A stretch of 64,000 nucleotides of DNA from contig JAZUNN010000065.1 of assembly GCA_045604155.1 (NCBI GenBank), positions 1 through 64,000 on the forward strand. Reading direction: 5' to 3'. This DNA comes from JAISGQ01 sp045604155. GTDB lineage: Bacteria > Bacillota > Clostridia > Oscillospirales > Acutalibacteraceae. The position numbers were made by a program, and so were the translations under genes. This document shows, in pieces, positions 26,100 to 35,452 of the stretch (the stretch's first letter is position 1; every line of letters starts with the position of its first letter). Under the pieces are notes generated by a model that was not told the origin of the DNA, made no database searches, and saw only the letters and a list, made by a program, of their open reading frames with translations.

Positions 26100-26930
26100 T
26101 TATCTTGAAACAAGGATTACGCCGTAAACTCCCGGACCTACGTGAGTGCCGATGGTTGAACCGACCTGAAGTCTTTCTGCAACGGAGTAACCTTCATCAT
26201 TGAGCTTTTCTTCAAGAATTTCGCAGTTTTCAGTGCCGTAGGTGTACAGAGAGCAGACGGGGAAGGAGTTATCAATTTCATAGGATTTTACACGGTCGAG
26301 AATGAACTGCATTGCCTTGGGACGACCGATGCACTTTCCTATGGACTCAACTTTTCCTTCTGTTGTGACAGTTATAACGGGCTTGATGTTGACAAGGGTG
26401 CCGACAATGGCGGATGCATTGCTGAGTCTGCCGCCTCGTCTGAGATATTCAAGGGTATCCACACCTGCAACAACTCTGATTCTTCCCTTGAGCTCTTCGC
26501 ATCTGCTTACAATTTCCGCAGCGGAAACGCCTTCATTTATAAGCTTGCGGGCGTATTTTGCAAGATAGCTTATCATATGGGTAGCACCACGGGTGTCGAT
26601 GATATGAATATTATCATAATCAACCATTGATTTTGCAATCATGGCACTCTGGTAGGTGCCGCTGAGCTCAGAGGAAAGAGCAAAATAGATAAGCTCGCAG
26701 CCTTCTTCCTTTATCTCATCAAAACGCTCAGCAAAAGACTGGGTGGAGGGCTGAGAAGTGTGAGGAGCACTCTTGGTGCTGAGAAGCATATCATAGAACA
26801 TATCATTGTTGATATCTATGCCGTCAAGATACTCCTTGTCATCAATGTTGATTGCGATAGGCACAAAGTAATCATATAAATTATCTTCTTTGCTGCAGTC
26901 AGAAGCAGAGTCGACCATTATTTTAATCAT
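26100..26930 (-). CDS. DegV family fatty-acid-binding protein (second copy)
   Basis: 276 residues. DegV hallmarks: VDSASDCSKEDN at the N-terminus, HTSQPSTQSFAERF, FALSSELSGTYQSA, IHIIDTRGATH, and VDTLEYLRRGGRLSNASAIVG. The last blocks form the fatty-acid pocket. Start at 26930 (MIKIMVDSA) is preferred since AAGGA lies ten bases upstream; two further ATG codons at 26936 and 26939 are too close. It is the second gene of an operon led by a MarR regulator, which makes a lipid- or fatty-acid-responsive circuit likely. Confidence 0.88.
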   Translation of the reverse strand: MIKIMVDSASDCSKEDNLYDYFVPIAINIDDKEYLDGIDINNDMFYDMLLSTKSAPHTSQPSTQSFAERFDEIKEEGCELIYFALSSELSGTYQSAMIAKSMVDYDNIHIIDTRGATHMISYLAKYARKLINEGVSAAEIVSRCEELKGRIRVVAGVDTLEYLRRGGRLSNASAIVGTLVNIKPVITVTTEGKVESIGKCIGRPKAMQFILDRVKSYEIDNSFPVCSLYTYGTENCEILEEKLNDEGYSVAERLQVGSTIGTHVGPGVYGVILVSR

Positions 26931-26947
26931 TTTCATCATTTCCTTTT

Positions 26948-27385
26948 CTAAATCTTGTATCCGGAAGATGCTATTTTTTCAACAATTCGGATAAAGGTAT
27001 CTGCATCGTCCTCTCCGATAATTTCCAGAATCTGATTTGCGACCACGAGGGAAGAAGCGTGTACATTGAGGAAAACATCAAGCTTATCTTCAACACACTT
27101 GACATAGAGAGTCCTTTTATCCTTTTCTCCCCGGCATTTTTCGAGTAACCCTTTGCTTTCAAGGGAATTGAGTGTTCTGTTCACAAGGGATTTGAGCATC
27201 TGGGTTTCGTGGATGATTTCCTGGACAGAAATCATTCCGCTGCCGTCTTCGCAGTATCTGTTATAAAGCATCAGCATAACAATTGCTTCGTTGTACATAA
27301 GACCTTTGGTTATGCGGCTGTTTTTCAGAATACCGGAAAGCTTGACCCAGGCATTGAGAAGATTGTCTTCACGGGAAAGTGCCAT
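26948..27385 (-). CDS. MarR family transcriptional regulator
   Basis: 145 residues with the MarR winged-helix core: EAIVMLMLYNRY, helix-turn-helix VQEIIHETQMLKSLVNRTLNSLESKG and the wing LLEKCRGEKDKRTLYVKCV. It acts as a dimer on palindromic DNA. It is the first gene of an operon with degV; its own promoter holds two perfect inverted repeats, so autorepression is likely. The known MarR-type lipid regulator FabT suggests an acyl ligand, but that is inference. AGGTGATAAT precedes the ATG. Confidence 0.9.
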   Translation of the reverse strand: MALSREDNLLNAWVKLSGILKNSRITKGLMYNEAIVMLMLYNRYCEDGSGMISVQEIIHETQMLKSLVNRTLNSLESKGLLEKCRGEKDKRTLYVKCVEDKLDVFLNVHASSLVVANQILEIIGEDDADTFIRIVEKIASSGYKI

Positions 27386-27405
27386 ATTATCACCTGCCTA
27401 ATAAA

Positions 27406-27420
27406 GTTCACTTTGTGAAC
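27406..27420. promoter_or_regulatory. Palindrome GTTCAC TTT GTGAAC near the MarR transcription start
   Basis: A perfect 15-bp inverted repeat just downstream of the expected transcription start (about 27421, minus strand) and about 20 bases before the MarR start codon. Likely operator. Confidence 0.62.
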
Positions 27421-27427
27421 GAATGAG

Positions 27428-27456
27428 ATTATATATCAATGTAATATTGATGTCAA
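27428..27456 (-). promoter_or_regulatory. Consensus sigma-A promoter of marR-degV with an internal palindrome
   Basis: On the minus strand TTGACA-17-TATAAT is a perfect consensus. The 17-base spacer is itself almost wholly a perfect inverted repeat, ATCAAT GTAAT ATTGAT (27435-27451), placed to block RNA polymerase when bound. Confidence 0.85.
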
Positions 27457-27521
27457 GGTGAATTTGTATATTTAATAATTTTGAAACATATTCGAAATAT
27501 CTTCTTAAACTCTAATTTATC

Positions 27522-27549
27522 TTGAATATACGGTTGATTGTGATATAAT
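27522..27549 (+). promoter_or_regulatory. Promoter of the recJ-relA operon
   Basis: TTGAAT and TATAAT, 16 bases apart, with a TG extended -10. Transcription would start about 22 bases before recJ. Confidence 0.65.
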
Positions 27550-27577
27550 ATAATGAATAAGAAAGGGGAAGAAGTGC

Positions 27578-29623
27578 ATGGCTCACACAATATGGGAGTG
27601 CGTAAAATCCGACAAGGAAAAATCACGGGAAATAGCACAGCTGTTTGATATACCTGCATATACCGCACATCTTCTTGCCACCAGAGGTTTTCTTGAAAAT
27701 GATGCAATAGAAATGATGCTGGGAATGAATGAACCCTTTTTCAGAGACCCTCTTGAAATAAAGGATATGGACAAGGCGGCTGCAAGAATTGAGGCTGCTC
27801 TTGATACTTTTGAAAAAATCGCAGTTTTCGGCGATTACGATGTGGATGGAGTAACAGCAACTGCCATGCTTTATTCATATATTGAAATGAATGGCGGAAA
27901 TGTATTTGCCGTGATTCCCGACAGAATAAACGACGGATACGGAATAAGAAAGAGTTCTATTGATTATATTGCAGATCTGGGTGCAACTTTAATTGTTACC
28001 GTGGACAACGGCGTTAATGCAGTTGAGGAAGCAGCATATGCCGCTTCACTTGGCATAGATATGGTCATAACCGACCATCATCAGCCGGGAGATGTACTGC
28101 CCCAAGCCGTTGCGGTTGTGGATCCCCACAGAAAAGACGATGAGTCAGCCTTCAAGCACTACTGCGGTGCAGGTGTTGTATTCAAGCTTCTGTGTGCGCT
28201 GTGCGGCGACTGGACAATAGTTGCGGAGAACTTTGCAGATCTTGCTGCTCTTGGAACTGTTGCTGACGTAATGCCTCTTGTGGATGAAAACAGACTGATA
28301 GTCAGGCTTGGTCTTGAGGCAATAAACACCAGGGAACGAGTGGGACTTGATGCACTTATCAGAGCAGCGGATGTCAGAGATGATATTCTCTCTGCCACTG
28401 ATATTGCATTTACACTCTCTCCAAGAATCAATGCAGCAGGACGGATGGGACTTGCTGACAGAGCCTTCAGACTCCTTGTGTGCGAAGACCCTGAGGAAGC
28501 AGAGGGATATGCACGTGTTCTCTGTCAGGAAAACAGCCGCAGACAGAACTGTGAGCTGCAGATGGCAGCTGAAACTTCAAAAATGGCAAGTGAAAATCCT
28601 TTGATTTTCAATGATAAAATAATCGTTATCGATGGTGAAGGCTGGCACAGAGGCATAATCGGTATTTATGCTTCAAGGCTCTGCGACGGATACGGCAAGC
28701 CCTGTATTGTCATCAGCAGGGACGGAGAGTTAGCTTATGCATCAGGAAGAAGTCTGCCGGGATTTTCTCTTTATGAAGCATTGAAAAATTGTTCTGACCT
28801 GCTTGAAATATACGGCGGTCATGAGCTTGCTGCAGGCTTTACCATAAAAAGCGAAAACATACCTGCTTTCAAAAAGGCGATAAATGAATACGCTGACAAG
28901 ACTGAGGAAATGCCGATACCGAAGCTGAGAATAGACTGCGAGCTTCAGGCAAAGCATCTGAATCTTGGTCTTGTGGAAGCGGCAAGAATGCTTGAACCAT
29001 TCGGTGAAGGAAATCCGGTACCTGTTATAGGAATAAAGGAATGTACAATAAAAGACATTATTCCTCTAAAAAACGGAGAGCATCAGAAGCTTATTGTAGG
29101 CAATGATGCAGGAAATGTTGAAGTAATGGCATTTTCATTCCGTGAGTCATTTTTCCCGTACAAAAGAGGAGATAAGGTGGATATTGCAGTAAGACTGTCT
29201 GAGAACGTATTCAGAAACAGACATAATCTCAGTGCTGTAGCTGCTGCAATAAAGCCTTCGGATACTGACAGAAAGCAGATAATATCCGAAGAGCGCTTGT
29301 ATGAATCCTTCCTGAGAGGAAAAAATCTTACAAGGGAAATGGCAGAAAAACTGACACCTGAGAGAAAGGATATAGAGGTACTGTATCGCTATCTCAGAGA
29401 GAGAGACGGATTTGGCGGCGATTTCGAGGTTCTTTATTCGGTGCTTCATAAGCAGGGGATAGATAACTACGCCAGACTTTTATGTGCCATTGATGTTATC
29501 AAGGAATCGGGTCTGGCGACAGTTTCGGGATCAGGCGCCAGAACAACAATCACCTTATGTCCCGTTTCGGGAAAAGTTGATATAAACGATTGCGCAACTC
29601 TCAGGAAATTACATAGCATTTGA
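27578..29623 (+). CDS. recJ: Single-stranded-DNA-specific 5'-3' exonuclease RecJ
   Basis: 681 residues. The DHH domain shows FGDYDVDGVTA (about 84-94), VDNGVNAVEEA and ITDHHQPGD (about 164-172), all metal ligands; DHHA1 has GEGWHRGIIGIYASRL, GRSLPGFSLYEAL and GGHELAAGFTI. An OB-like domain (about 450-550) and the Firmicute RecJ C-terminal domain follow. It degrades ssDNA from the 5' end in recombination and base-excision or mismatch repair. First gene of a six-gene operon; relA follows 19 bases later, as in many Firmicutes. Confidence 0.93.
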   Translation: MAHTIWECVKSDKEKSREIAQLFDIPAYTAHLLATRGFLENDAIEMMLGMNEPFFRDPLEIKDMDKAAARIEAALDTFEKIAVFGDYDVDGVTATAMLYSYIEMNGGNVFAVIPDRINDGYGIRKSSIDYIADLGATLIVTVDNGVNAVEEAAYAASLGIDMVITDHHQPGDVLPQAVAVVDPHRKDDESAFKHYCGAGVVFKLLCALCGDWTIVAENFADLAALGTVADVMPLVDENRLIVRLGLEAINTRERVGLDALIRAADVRDDILSATDIAFTLSPRINAAGRMGLADRAFRLLVCEDPEEAEGYARVLCQENSRRQNCELQMAAETSKMASENPLIFNDKIIVIDGEGWHRGIIGIYASRLCDGYGKPCIVISRDGELAYASGRSLPGFSLYEALKNCSDLLEIYGGHELAAGFTIKSENIPAFKKAINEYADKTEEMPIPKLRIDCELQAKHLNLGLVEAARMLEPFGEGNPVPVIGIKECTIKDIIPLKNGEHQKLIVGNDAGNVEVMAFSFRESFFPYKRGDKVDIAVRLSENVFRNRHNLSAVAAAIKPSDTDRKQIISEERLYESFLRGKNLTREMAEKLTPERKDIEVLYRYLRERDGFGGDFEVLYSVLHKQGIDNYARLLCAIDVIKESGLATVSGSGARTTITLCPVSGKVDINDCATLRKLHSI

Positions 29624-29642
29624 TTGAAAGGGGTGTCTGCCG

Positions 29643-31850
29643 GTGACGGGCGAACACAGTTCGATGTATCATTCATATGATGATCTTGTAAATCTAATTG
29701 CAAACAGTGGAAAGGAATATGATACAAAGCTTATTGAGCAGGCATATCTCTTTGCAAACAAGGCTCACGACGGACAGGTAAGAAAATCCGGACAGCCTTA
29801 TATTATCCATCCCATTTCCGTTGCATACATTCTTGTGGAGCTGGGAATGGATACGGAATGTATTGTGGCTGCACTGCTCCACGATGTCATTGAGGATACT
29901 CCTGTTGAGCTTCAGGAGGTTATTGATAAATTCGGCAAACGTATATCTGTTCTTATTGACGGTGTTACAAAGCTTGAAAAAATAACACACAGCTCAAGAG
30001 GCGGTCTGTCAAGAGAAGAAACTCAGGCTGAGAATCTTCGTAAGATGCTTTTTGCAATGAACGAGGATATCAGAGTCATCATCATAAAGCTTGCTGACAG
30101 ACTCAATAATATCAGAACTCTCGGTGCTCTGCCTCCGCAGAAACAGCGTGACATTGCAAGGGAAACAATGGAGGTCTTTGCTCCTCTTGCTCACAGAATG
30201 GGAATGCGCAAGATCAAGGAAGAGCTTGAGGACACATCCCTCAGATATCTTGACAGTGTGGGATATCAGGCTATATCCGAGCTCCTTTCAAGACAGCTTA
30301 CCGACAGGGATCAGTTCCTTGCAAATCTCGAGCATACTCTTGAAGAAAAGATAAAGCAGTCCATTCCCAATGTTGTCGTATACGGAAGAATCAAGTCCGT
30401 AAACGGCATTTACCGCAAAATGTATATACAGGGAAAGGATTTTTCCGAGATATTCGATATCTATGCCGTGCGTGTTATCGTTGACACGGTTGAAGAGTGC
30501 TATGTTGCTCTTGGTATAATCCACAACGTGTTTATCATGGTGAGAAACCGCTTCAAGGATTACATCACCATGCCAAAACCCAACGGCTATCAGTCCCTTC
30601 ACACAACGGTGCTTGGCAAGCAGTTTACCGAAAACGGCAGAACAATTCCCTTTGAAGTGCAGATACGTACCCAGCAGATGCATTACAAGGCTGAGTTCGG
30701 TATCGCAGCTCACTGGAAATACAAGCAGGGACTCAAAGGCTCTGATTCTCTTGATGAATATGTCGGCTGGATCAGAAGGCAGATTGAGAATCAGCTTGAA
30801 GACAGCAGTGAGCCTATTGTCATTCCCCAGACCGATGAAGTATATGTGCTCACTCCCAAGGGAGATACAAAGGCACTTCCCAGAGGTGCTACCTGCATAG
30901 ACTTTGCCTATGCTATCCACAGTGCGGTCGGTCACAGAATGATCGGAGCCAAGATAAACGGAAGAATTGTTCCCATAAATTCAGTTATTCACGACGGTGA
31001 CATGGTTGAGATCATCACTGCAAAGGATCCCAATCACGGACCTAACAGAGATTGGCTCAATATTGTACGTACAGGTGAAGCACGAACCAAGATACGCACA
31101 TGGTTCAAGAATGAAAGAAGAGAAGAAAACATTGAAGAGGGAAGAGAAACCGTCGAGCGTGAGTTCAAGAGAAACGGCATACGACTTCCCGATGATAAAA
31201 TGCAGACATTCCTTACAGAGCTTGCTGTCCGTGCAAGGCTTGAAACAGTGGATGATTTCTATGCAGCCATAGGATATGGCGGAATAGTCCTTTCAAAGCT
31301 CATGCAGCGCATCAGAGATGATTATCAGAAGATGCTCAAGAGCATTGAAACAGTGGCTCCGGAAGAAATGATCACAAAGCAGCCTGTCAAGCGAGGTGCA
31401 GCAGACGGAGTCTATATCGAAGGCGTTGACAACTGTCTTATCAAGATGTCAAAATGCTGCGGACCCATGCCCGGGGATGAAATAATCGGATTCATCACAA
31501 GAGGATACGGTGTTTCAATTCATAAGAGAAGCTGCTCCAATGTCCCTGTAGATGTGGAAAACTGTGATGAGCCTGAACGCTGGGTAAAGGCTGTATGGTC
31601 TGACCAGATTACAGTAAAGGAATTCAAATCCACACTGCACCTTGAGTGCCATGACCGCAAGGGACTTCTTGCAGATGTCACTGTACTTCTTTCCAATATG
31701 CATGTTCCCATAAATATGCTCAACTCCAGACAGACAAAAAACGGCGAGGCTATAATTACCGTAACCATCGTTGTAACAGGCAAGGAGCATCTTGAGCAGA
31801 TATGCAAAAAGCTTGCAAATGTAAAGGGTATAATATCCATAAGCAGATAA
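29643..31850 (+). CDS. relA: Bifunctional (p)ppGpp synthetase/hydrolase (Rel)
   Basis: 735 residues, full-length long RSH. HD hydrolase: HPISVAYILVELGMD and LLHDVIEDTP (about 77-86), then LADRLNNIRTL. Synthetase: RIKSVNGIYRKM and TMPKPNGYQSLHTTV (about 305-320). Regulatory part: TGS (VYVLTPKGDTKALPRGAT), a helical region, a zinc/CC-type element (MSKCCGPMPGDEI) and a C-terminal ACT/RRM domain. Both catalytic halves have their key residues, so it should make and destroy the stringent alarmone in response to uncharged tRNA on the ribosome. GTG start with AAAGGGG nine bases upstream. Confidence 0.95.
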   Translation: MTGEHSSMYHSYDDLVNLIANSGKEYDTKLIEQAYLFANKAHDGQVRKSGQPYIIHPISVAYILVELGMDTECIVAALLHDVIEDTPVELQEVIDKFGKRISVLIDGVTKLEKITHSSRGGLSREETQAENLRKMLFAMNEDIRVIIIKLADRLNNIRTLGALPPQKQRDIARETMEVFAPLAHRMGMRKIKEELEDTSLRYLDSVGYQAISELLSRQLTDRDQFLANLEHTLEEKIKQSIPNVVVYGRIKSVNGIYRKMYIQGKDFSEIFDIYAVRVIVDTVEECYVALGIIHNVFIMVRNRFKDYITMPKPNGYQSLHTTVLGKQFTENGRTIPFEVQIRTQQMHYKAEFGIAAHWKYKQGLKGSDSLDEYVGWIRRQIENQLEDSSEPIVIPQTDEVYVLTPKGDTKALPRGATCIDFAYAIHSAVGHRMIGAKINGRIVPINSVIHDGDMVEIITAKDPNHGPNRDWLNIVRTGEARTKIRTWFKNERREENIEEGRETVEREFKRNGIRLPDDKMQTFLTELAVRARLETVDDFYAAIGYGGIVLSKLMQRIRDDYQKMLKSIETVAPEEMITKQPVKRGAADGVYIEGVDNCLIKMSKCCGPMPGDEIIGFITRGYGVSIHKRSCSNVPVDVENCDEPERWVKAVWSDQITVKEFKSTLHLECHDRKGLLADVTVLLSNMHVPINMLNSRQTKNGEAIITVTIVVTGKEHLEQICKKLANVKGIISISR

Positions 31851-31863
31851 TTTCGGAGGAAAT

Positions 31864-32313
31864 ATGAGAGCAGTTATTCAGCGTGTCGAACACGCATCAT
31901 GCGAATGTGAAGGTGTAATAACAGGCAAAATTGAAAACGGATTCATGGTTTTGCTTGGTGTACACGAAAACGATGAAAAGCCGCAGGCTGAACTTATTGC
32001 AAAAAAGATTGCCAATATGCGTGTTTTTCGTGATGAAAATGATAAGATGAATCTGTCACTTGCTGATACTGGCGGCAGCATTCTCTGTATTTCACAGTTT
32101 ACCCTTTTTGCAGACTGCAAAAAGGGTAACAGACCCTATTTTGTTGCAGCAGCAAGACCTGAAAAGGCTGAACCTCTTTATGAATACACGGTTTCGCTTC
32201 TTCGTGAAAAGTACGGACTGAGAGTTGAAACGGGTGTTTTCGGAGGAGATATGAAGATTAATCTCTGCAACAGCGGCCCTGTTACAATATTGCTTGATAC
32301 AGATGAACTCTGA
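31864..32313 (+). CDS. dtd: D-aminoacyl-tRNA deacylase
   Basis: 149 residues, normal length. It removes D-amino acids (and glycine mischarged on tRNA-Ala) from tRNA. Family signatures: MRAVIQRVEHASC, the active-site loop CISQFTLFADCKKGNRP and the cross-subunit CNSGPVTILLD near the end (NxGPVT). It lies 13 bases after relA and before the MBL gene, the same relA-dtd order as in Bacillus. Confidence 0.94.
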   Translation: MRAVIQRVEHASCECEGVITGKIENGFMVLLGVHENDEKPQAELIAKKIANMRVFRDENDKMNLSLADTGGSILCISQFTLFADCKKGNRPYFVAAARPEKAEPLYEYTVSLLREKYGLRVETGVFGGDMKINLCNSGPVTILLDTDEL

Positions 32314-32327
32314 TCGGAGGACATTTT

Positions 32328-32957
32328 ATGAAAATCACAACAGTAACAACAAATCTGTTTTATACAAATTCCTATATACTTACAGATACTGAAACGGGAT
32401 GCTCTGCATTGGTTGATCCCGGCCAGTGGACTGAAGAACTGGAGAATGCCTGCAATGAAGTCGGAATGGAAAATATTAAGTATATTCTTTTGACTCACGG
32501 ACATTTTGATCATATTTTCGGACTTGACGAAGCAAAAGCTAAAACAGGTGCTCAGATTGCAGTTTCTGAGATTGATGCACCCATGCTCAAGGACACAATG
32601 CAGAATGCTTCCCGACTTATCGGAGCAAGCATTGTATGTCAGTCTGATGCTGATATTCTGCTCAATGACGGTGATGAAATAGAGCTTGGCAATCTGAAAA
32701 TTCAGGTTATTTCAACTCCCGGTCATACAAAGGGAAGTGTCTGTTTCCTCTGCGGAAACACCCTTATTTCCGGTGATACAATGTTCTGCGGCGGCAACGG
32801 ACGCACCGATCTGTACGGTGGAGATGACTTTGAACTGAGAATGTCATTCCGCAGACTTGCAGCATTGCCTGACGAATGCGAAGTCTATCCCGGACACGAT
32901 ATTCCGACCACCATCGGAAATGAGAGAATGAACAATTCTTTGATGAGAATGAGGTAA
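32328..32957 (+). CDS. Metallo-beta-lactamase fold hydrolase (glyoxalase II-like)
   Basis: 209 residues. The zinc motif LTHGHFDHIFG (about 49-59) is complete; further metal ligands lie in STPGHTKGSV and SGDTMFCGG, and the C-terminal YPGHDIPTTIGNE gives the last His. The short YcbL-like type lacks the extra C-terminal domain of true hydroxyacylglutathione hydrolases, so the thioester substrate is not settled. One base separates it from hemZ. Confidence 0.9.
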   Translation: MKITTVTTNLFYTNSYILTDTETGCSALVDPGQWTEELENACNEVGMENIKYILLTHGHFDHIFGLDEAKAKTGAQIAVSEIDAPMLKDTMQNASRLIGASIVCQSDADILLNDGDEIELGNLKIQVISTPGHTKGSVCFLCGNTLISGDTMFCGGNGRTDLYGGDDFELRMSFRRLAALPDECEVYPGHDIPTTIGNERMNNSLMRMR

Positions 32958-32958
32958 T

Positions 32959-34401
32959 ATGGTTATTTATTCAGATTGTCTTGGCAGCAGTTACGAAATT
33001 GAACAGCTTTGCAGACTGTTTTTTCCTGAAAAGAAAATAGTATCAGCACAGCATACAGACGAGTGTGACGAGTATGTACATATCAGCATTGCGGACAGTT
33101 CTGTATGCGTAAAGCTCTGTGTCGAAGGTGAATTGCTTGAAAAAGAAGCTGTTTTTGAGGATGTTTACGAGAAATCCGAACTCAGAGCTGCGCAGGTGCT
33201 TTACGGGCTTCTGACGAAAAAAACAGGATTTATGCCTCCGTGGGGAATGCTGACAGGTGTTCGTCCCATAAAACTGCTGCGTTCATTCTGTGATAATATG
33301 AGTGAAAGCGAAGCTCTCGATAAACTCCGCAGGGAATATTTTGTAAGCGAAGAGAAGCTTGATCTTGCGCAGAGAACATATAAGATTGAAACTCCTCTTC
33401 TTGATCTTTGCGGCGAAAAATCCTTCAGCTTATATATTTCGATTCCTTTCTGTCCCACAAGATGTGCTTATTGTTCTTTTGTTTCTCAGACAGTGGCTCA
33501 GGCCAAAAATCTTCTTCCCGAATACGTGGAGCTTCTTGTGCGTGAGATTGAATATACGGCTGAAATCACCAAAAAGCTCGGATTAAAGCTTGAAACTGTC
33601 TATATGGGAGGCGGAACACCGACAACACTGAGTGCAGAGCAGCTTGAAAAGGTGCTGGGTGCTGTGAAAGATAATTTCGATCTCAGCGAGATACGTGAGT
33701 TTACGGTTGAGGCAGGAAGACCTGATACAATAACAGCTGAAAAACTGCGTGCAATCAAGGCTGCGGGAGCAGGCAGAATAAGCATAAATCCTCAGACCAT
33801 GAATGATCAGATTCTCTGTAATATCGGAAGAAAGCATACTGTTGCCCAGACTGTTGAGGCTTTCGAGCTTGCACGAAAAGAAGGCTTTGATGATATCAAT
33901 ATGGATCTTATTGCAGGTCTTTACGGAGATACGGTTGAGGGATTTTCAAAATCTCTTTCGGATGTCATCAATCTTTCACCTGAGGGCATCACAGTACACA
34001 CTCTTTCACTTAAACGTGCATCAAATATTGTTATTGAAGGACAGGCTGATTACAGTGCAGATAACATGGGATGTACGCAGATGCTGAGAAATGCGGATGA
34101 AATGCTCAGTTCTGCAGGCTATAAACCATATTACCTTTACAGACAGACACGTATGCTTGGCAACCTTGAAAATGTAGGCTGGTCAAGAAAAGGTAATGAG
34201 GGACTTTATAACATATATATAATGGATGAATCACATACTATAATCGGTGTCGGTGCAGGTGCGGTGACAAAGCTGTGCAGGCAGAACGGATATATTGAAA
34301 GAATTTTTAACTTCAAGTTTCCATATGAATATATATCAAGATTTGATATGCTGCTTGATCGCAAAAAAGGAGTAATTGATTTCTATGAGAAACTATGTTG
34401 A
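32959..34401 (+). CDS. hemZ: Oxygen-independent coproporphyrinogen III dehydrogenase HemZ
   Basis: 480 residues. A THUMP-like/unknown N-terminal part (about 1-155) precedes the radical SAM domain with SIPFCPTRCAYCSF (Cys-x3-Cys-x2-Cys), the SAM motif MGGGTPTTLS and VEAGRPDTIT, a HemZ hallmark. The family is related to HemN, which oxidatively decarboxylates coproporphyrinogen III, but members without a full haem pathway may do other radical chemistry; no other haem gene is in the window. Its 3' end overlaps the next gene by 17 bases. Confidence 0.9.
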   Translation: MVIYSDCLGSSYEIEQLCRLFFPEKKIVSAQHTDECDEYVHISIADSSVCVKLCVEGELLEKEAVFEDVYEKSELRAAQVLYGLLTKKTGFMPPWGMLTGVRPIKLLRSFCDNMSESEALDKLRREYFVSEEKLDLAQRTYKIETPLLDLCGEKSFSLYISIPFCPTRCAYCSFVSQTVAQAKNLLPEYVELLVREIEYTAEITKKLGLKLETVYMGGGTPTTLSAEQLEKVLGAVKDNFDLSEIREFTVEAGRPDTITAEKLRAIKAAGAGRISINPQTMNDQILCNIGRKHTVAQTVEAFELARKEGFDDINMDLIAGLYGDTVEGFSKSLSDVINLSPEGITVHTLSLKRASNIVIEGQADYSADNMGCTQMLRNADEMLSSAGYKPYYLYRQTRMLGNLENVGWSRKGNEGLYNIYIMDESHTIIGVGAGAVTKLCRQNGYIERIFNFKFPYEYISRFDMLLDRKKGVIDFYEKLC

Positions 34402-35350
34402 TTATTATATCAATTTCACTGAGGTAATGTCCGAGATAAATGATGCTGCATTGAAGGAGCCTCAGGAGCTTATCGCCCAGATGGAGCGTCTTTATGCCCA
34501 GACGATCAATTCCATTGCGGAATTCATTATCGGAGGCGAAAAAGGAAATAAGCTTCTCATGCTTGCAGGACCATCGGGCTCGGGAAAGACCACGACAGCT
34601 GCAATGCTGTGCAGAGCCATAGAAAATCATGGCGTCAATGCAATAAGAGTATCCCTTGATGATTTTTATCTTGGTGAGGAGCACACCCCAAAGGACAGCG
34701 ACGGCAAGCCTGACTATGAATGTGTGGAGGCCCTTGATATTCCTCTTATGCACAGATGTCTTGCGGACATTGTAAACAACAGACCTGCCATTCTTCCGAA
34801 ATTTGATTTTCACACAAAGAAAAGAATCCCGGAAGGTCATGTGCTTGACCTGAAAGGCGATAATGTTATAGTTGTTGAGGGCATCCATGCCCTTAATCCC
34901 GTTATCTGCGATGAACTTCCCGACAGCAAGCTTCTTAAGGTTTACTGCAGTGTAAAGCAGGGAATACGCAGAAGCAGAGGGGTAAAGCGCAATGTTATCG
35001 GACCCTATGACCTCAGACTTATCCGCAGAATGGTAAGAGATAATCAGTTCAGAAATACTCCCGCAGATGTCACCTTTGATATGTGGCCATCGGTCAGAAG
35101 GGGAGAGGAAACCTATCTTCGACCCCATAAGGGATGTGCGGATGTAACTATAAATTCCCTTCATATTTACGAGCCCTGTGTTATGGCGCAGCTGGCTTTG
35201 CCGCTTCTCAGAGCCATTGAAAAAGACAGCGTGCATTATAAACTTGCCTGCGATCTTATCAAAAAGCTTGATAAATTCAACAGCATTGATACGAAGTACG
35301 TCCCGGAAAATTCTCTTCTTAGAGAATTTATCGGCGGAAGTATTTATTAA
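34385..35350 (+). CDS. Uridine kinase-family nucleoside kinase
   Basis: 321 residues. The P-loop GPSGSGKTTTA lies near 62-72; DDFYL (about 99-103) is the substrate/base-stacking motif of uridine kinases, then FDFHTKKRIPEG, VVEGIHALNP (Walker B) and RRMVRDNQFRNTP. A helical N-terminal extension of about 50 residues is similar in position to the TGS-lacking two-domain uridine kinases of Clostridia. ATG 34385 follows AAGGAG by 12 bases; TTG 34376 is only three bases from it, so the start is not certain. Last gene of the recJ operon; I see no clear terminator after it. Confidence 0.85.
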   Translation: MRNYVDYYINFTEVMSEINDAALKEPQELIAQMERLYAQTINSIAEFIIGGEKGNKLLMLAGPSGSGKTTTAAMLCRAIENHGVNAIRVSLDDFYLGEEHTPKDSDGKPDYECVEALDIPLMHRCLADIVNNRPAILPKFDFHTKKRIPEGHVLDLKGDNVIVVEGIHALNPVICDELPDSKLLKVYCSVKQGIRRSRGVKRNVIGPYDLRLIRRMVRDNQFRNTPADVTFDMWPSVRRGEETYLRPHKGCADVTINSLHIYEPCVMAQLALPLLRAIEKDSVHYKLACDLIKKLDKFNSIDTKYVPENSLLREFIGGSIY

Positions 35351-35396
35351 TAAAGAGTAAACATTTATACAATCGGATGTTGTGTTGTAAAAAATG

Positions 35397-35426
35397 TTGA
35401 TTTTATGCTGTTTTGAGTGATATAAT
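35397..35426 (+). promoter_or_regulatory. Promoter of the zinc-ribbon gene
   Basis: TTGATT and TATAAT 18 bases apart, with TG extended -10. Confidence 0.6.
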
Positions 35427-35452
35427 CAATAAATCGAAAGGGTGTGTTGTGT

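Noticed and set aside
34313..35236. A 307-codon open frame antisense to the nucleoside kinase
   Set aside because: Antisense shadow of a gene with complete P-loop and Walker B motifs; composition rich in Ile/Ser/His without any motif.
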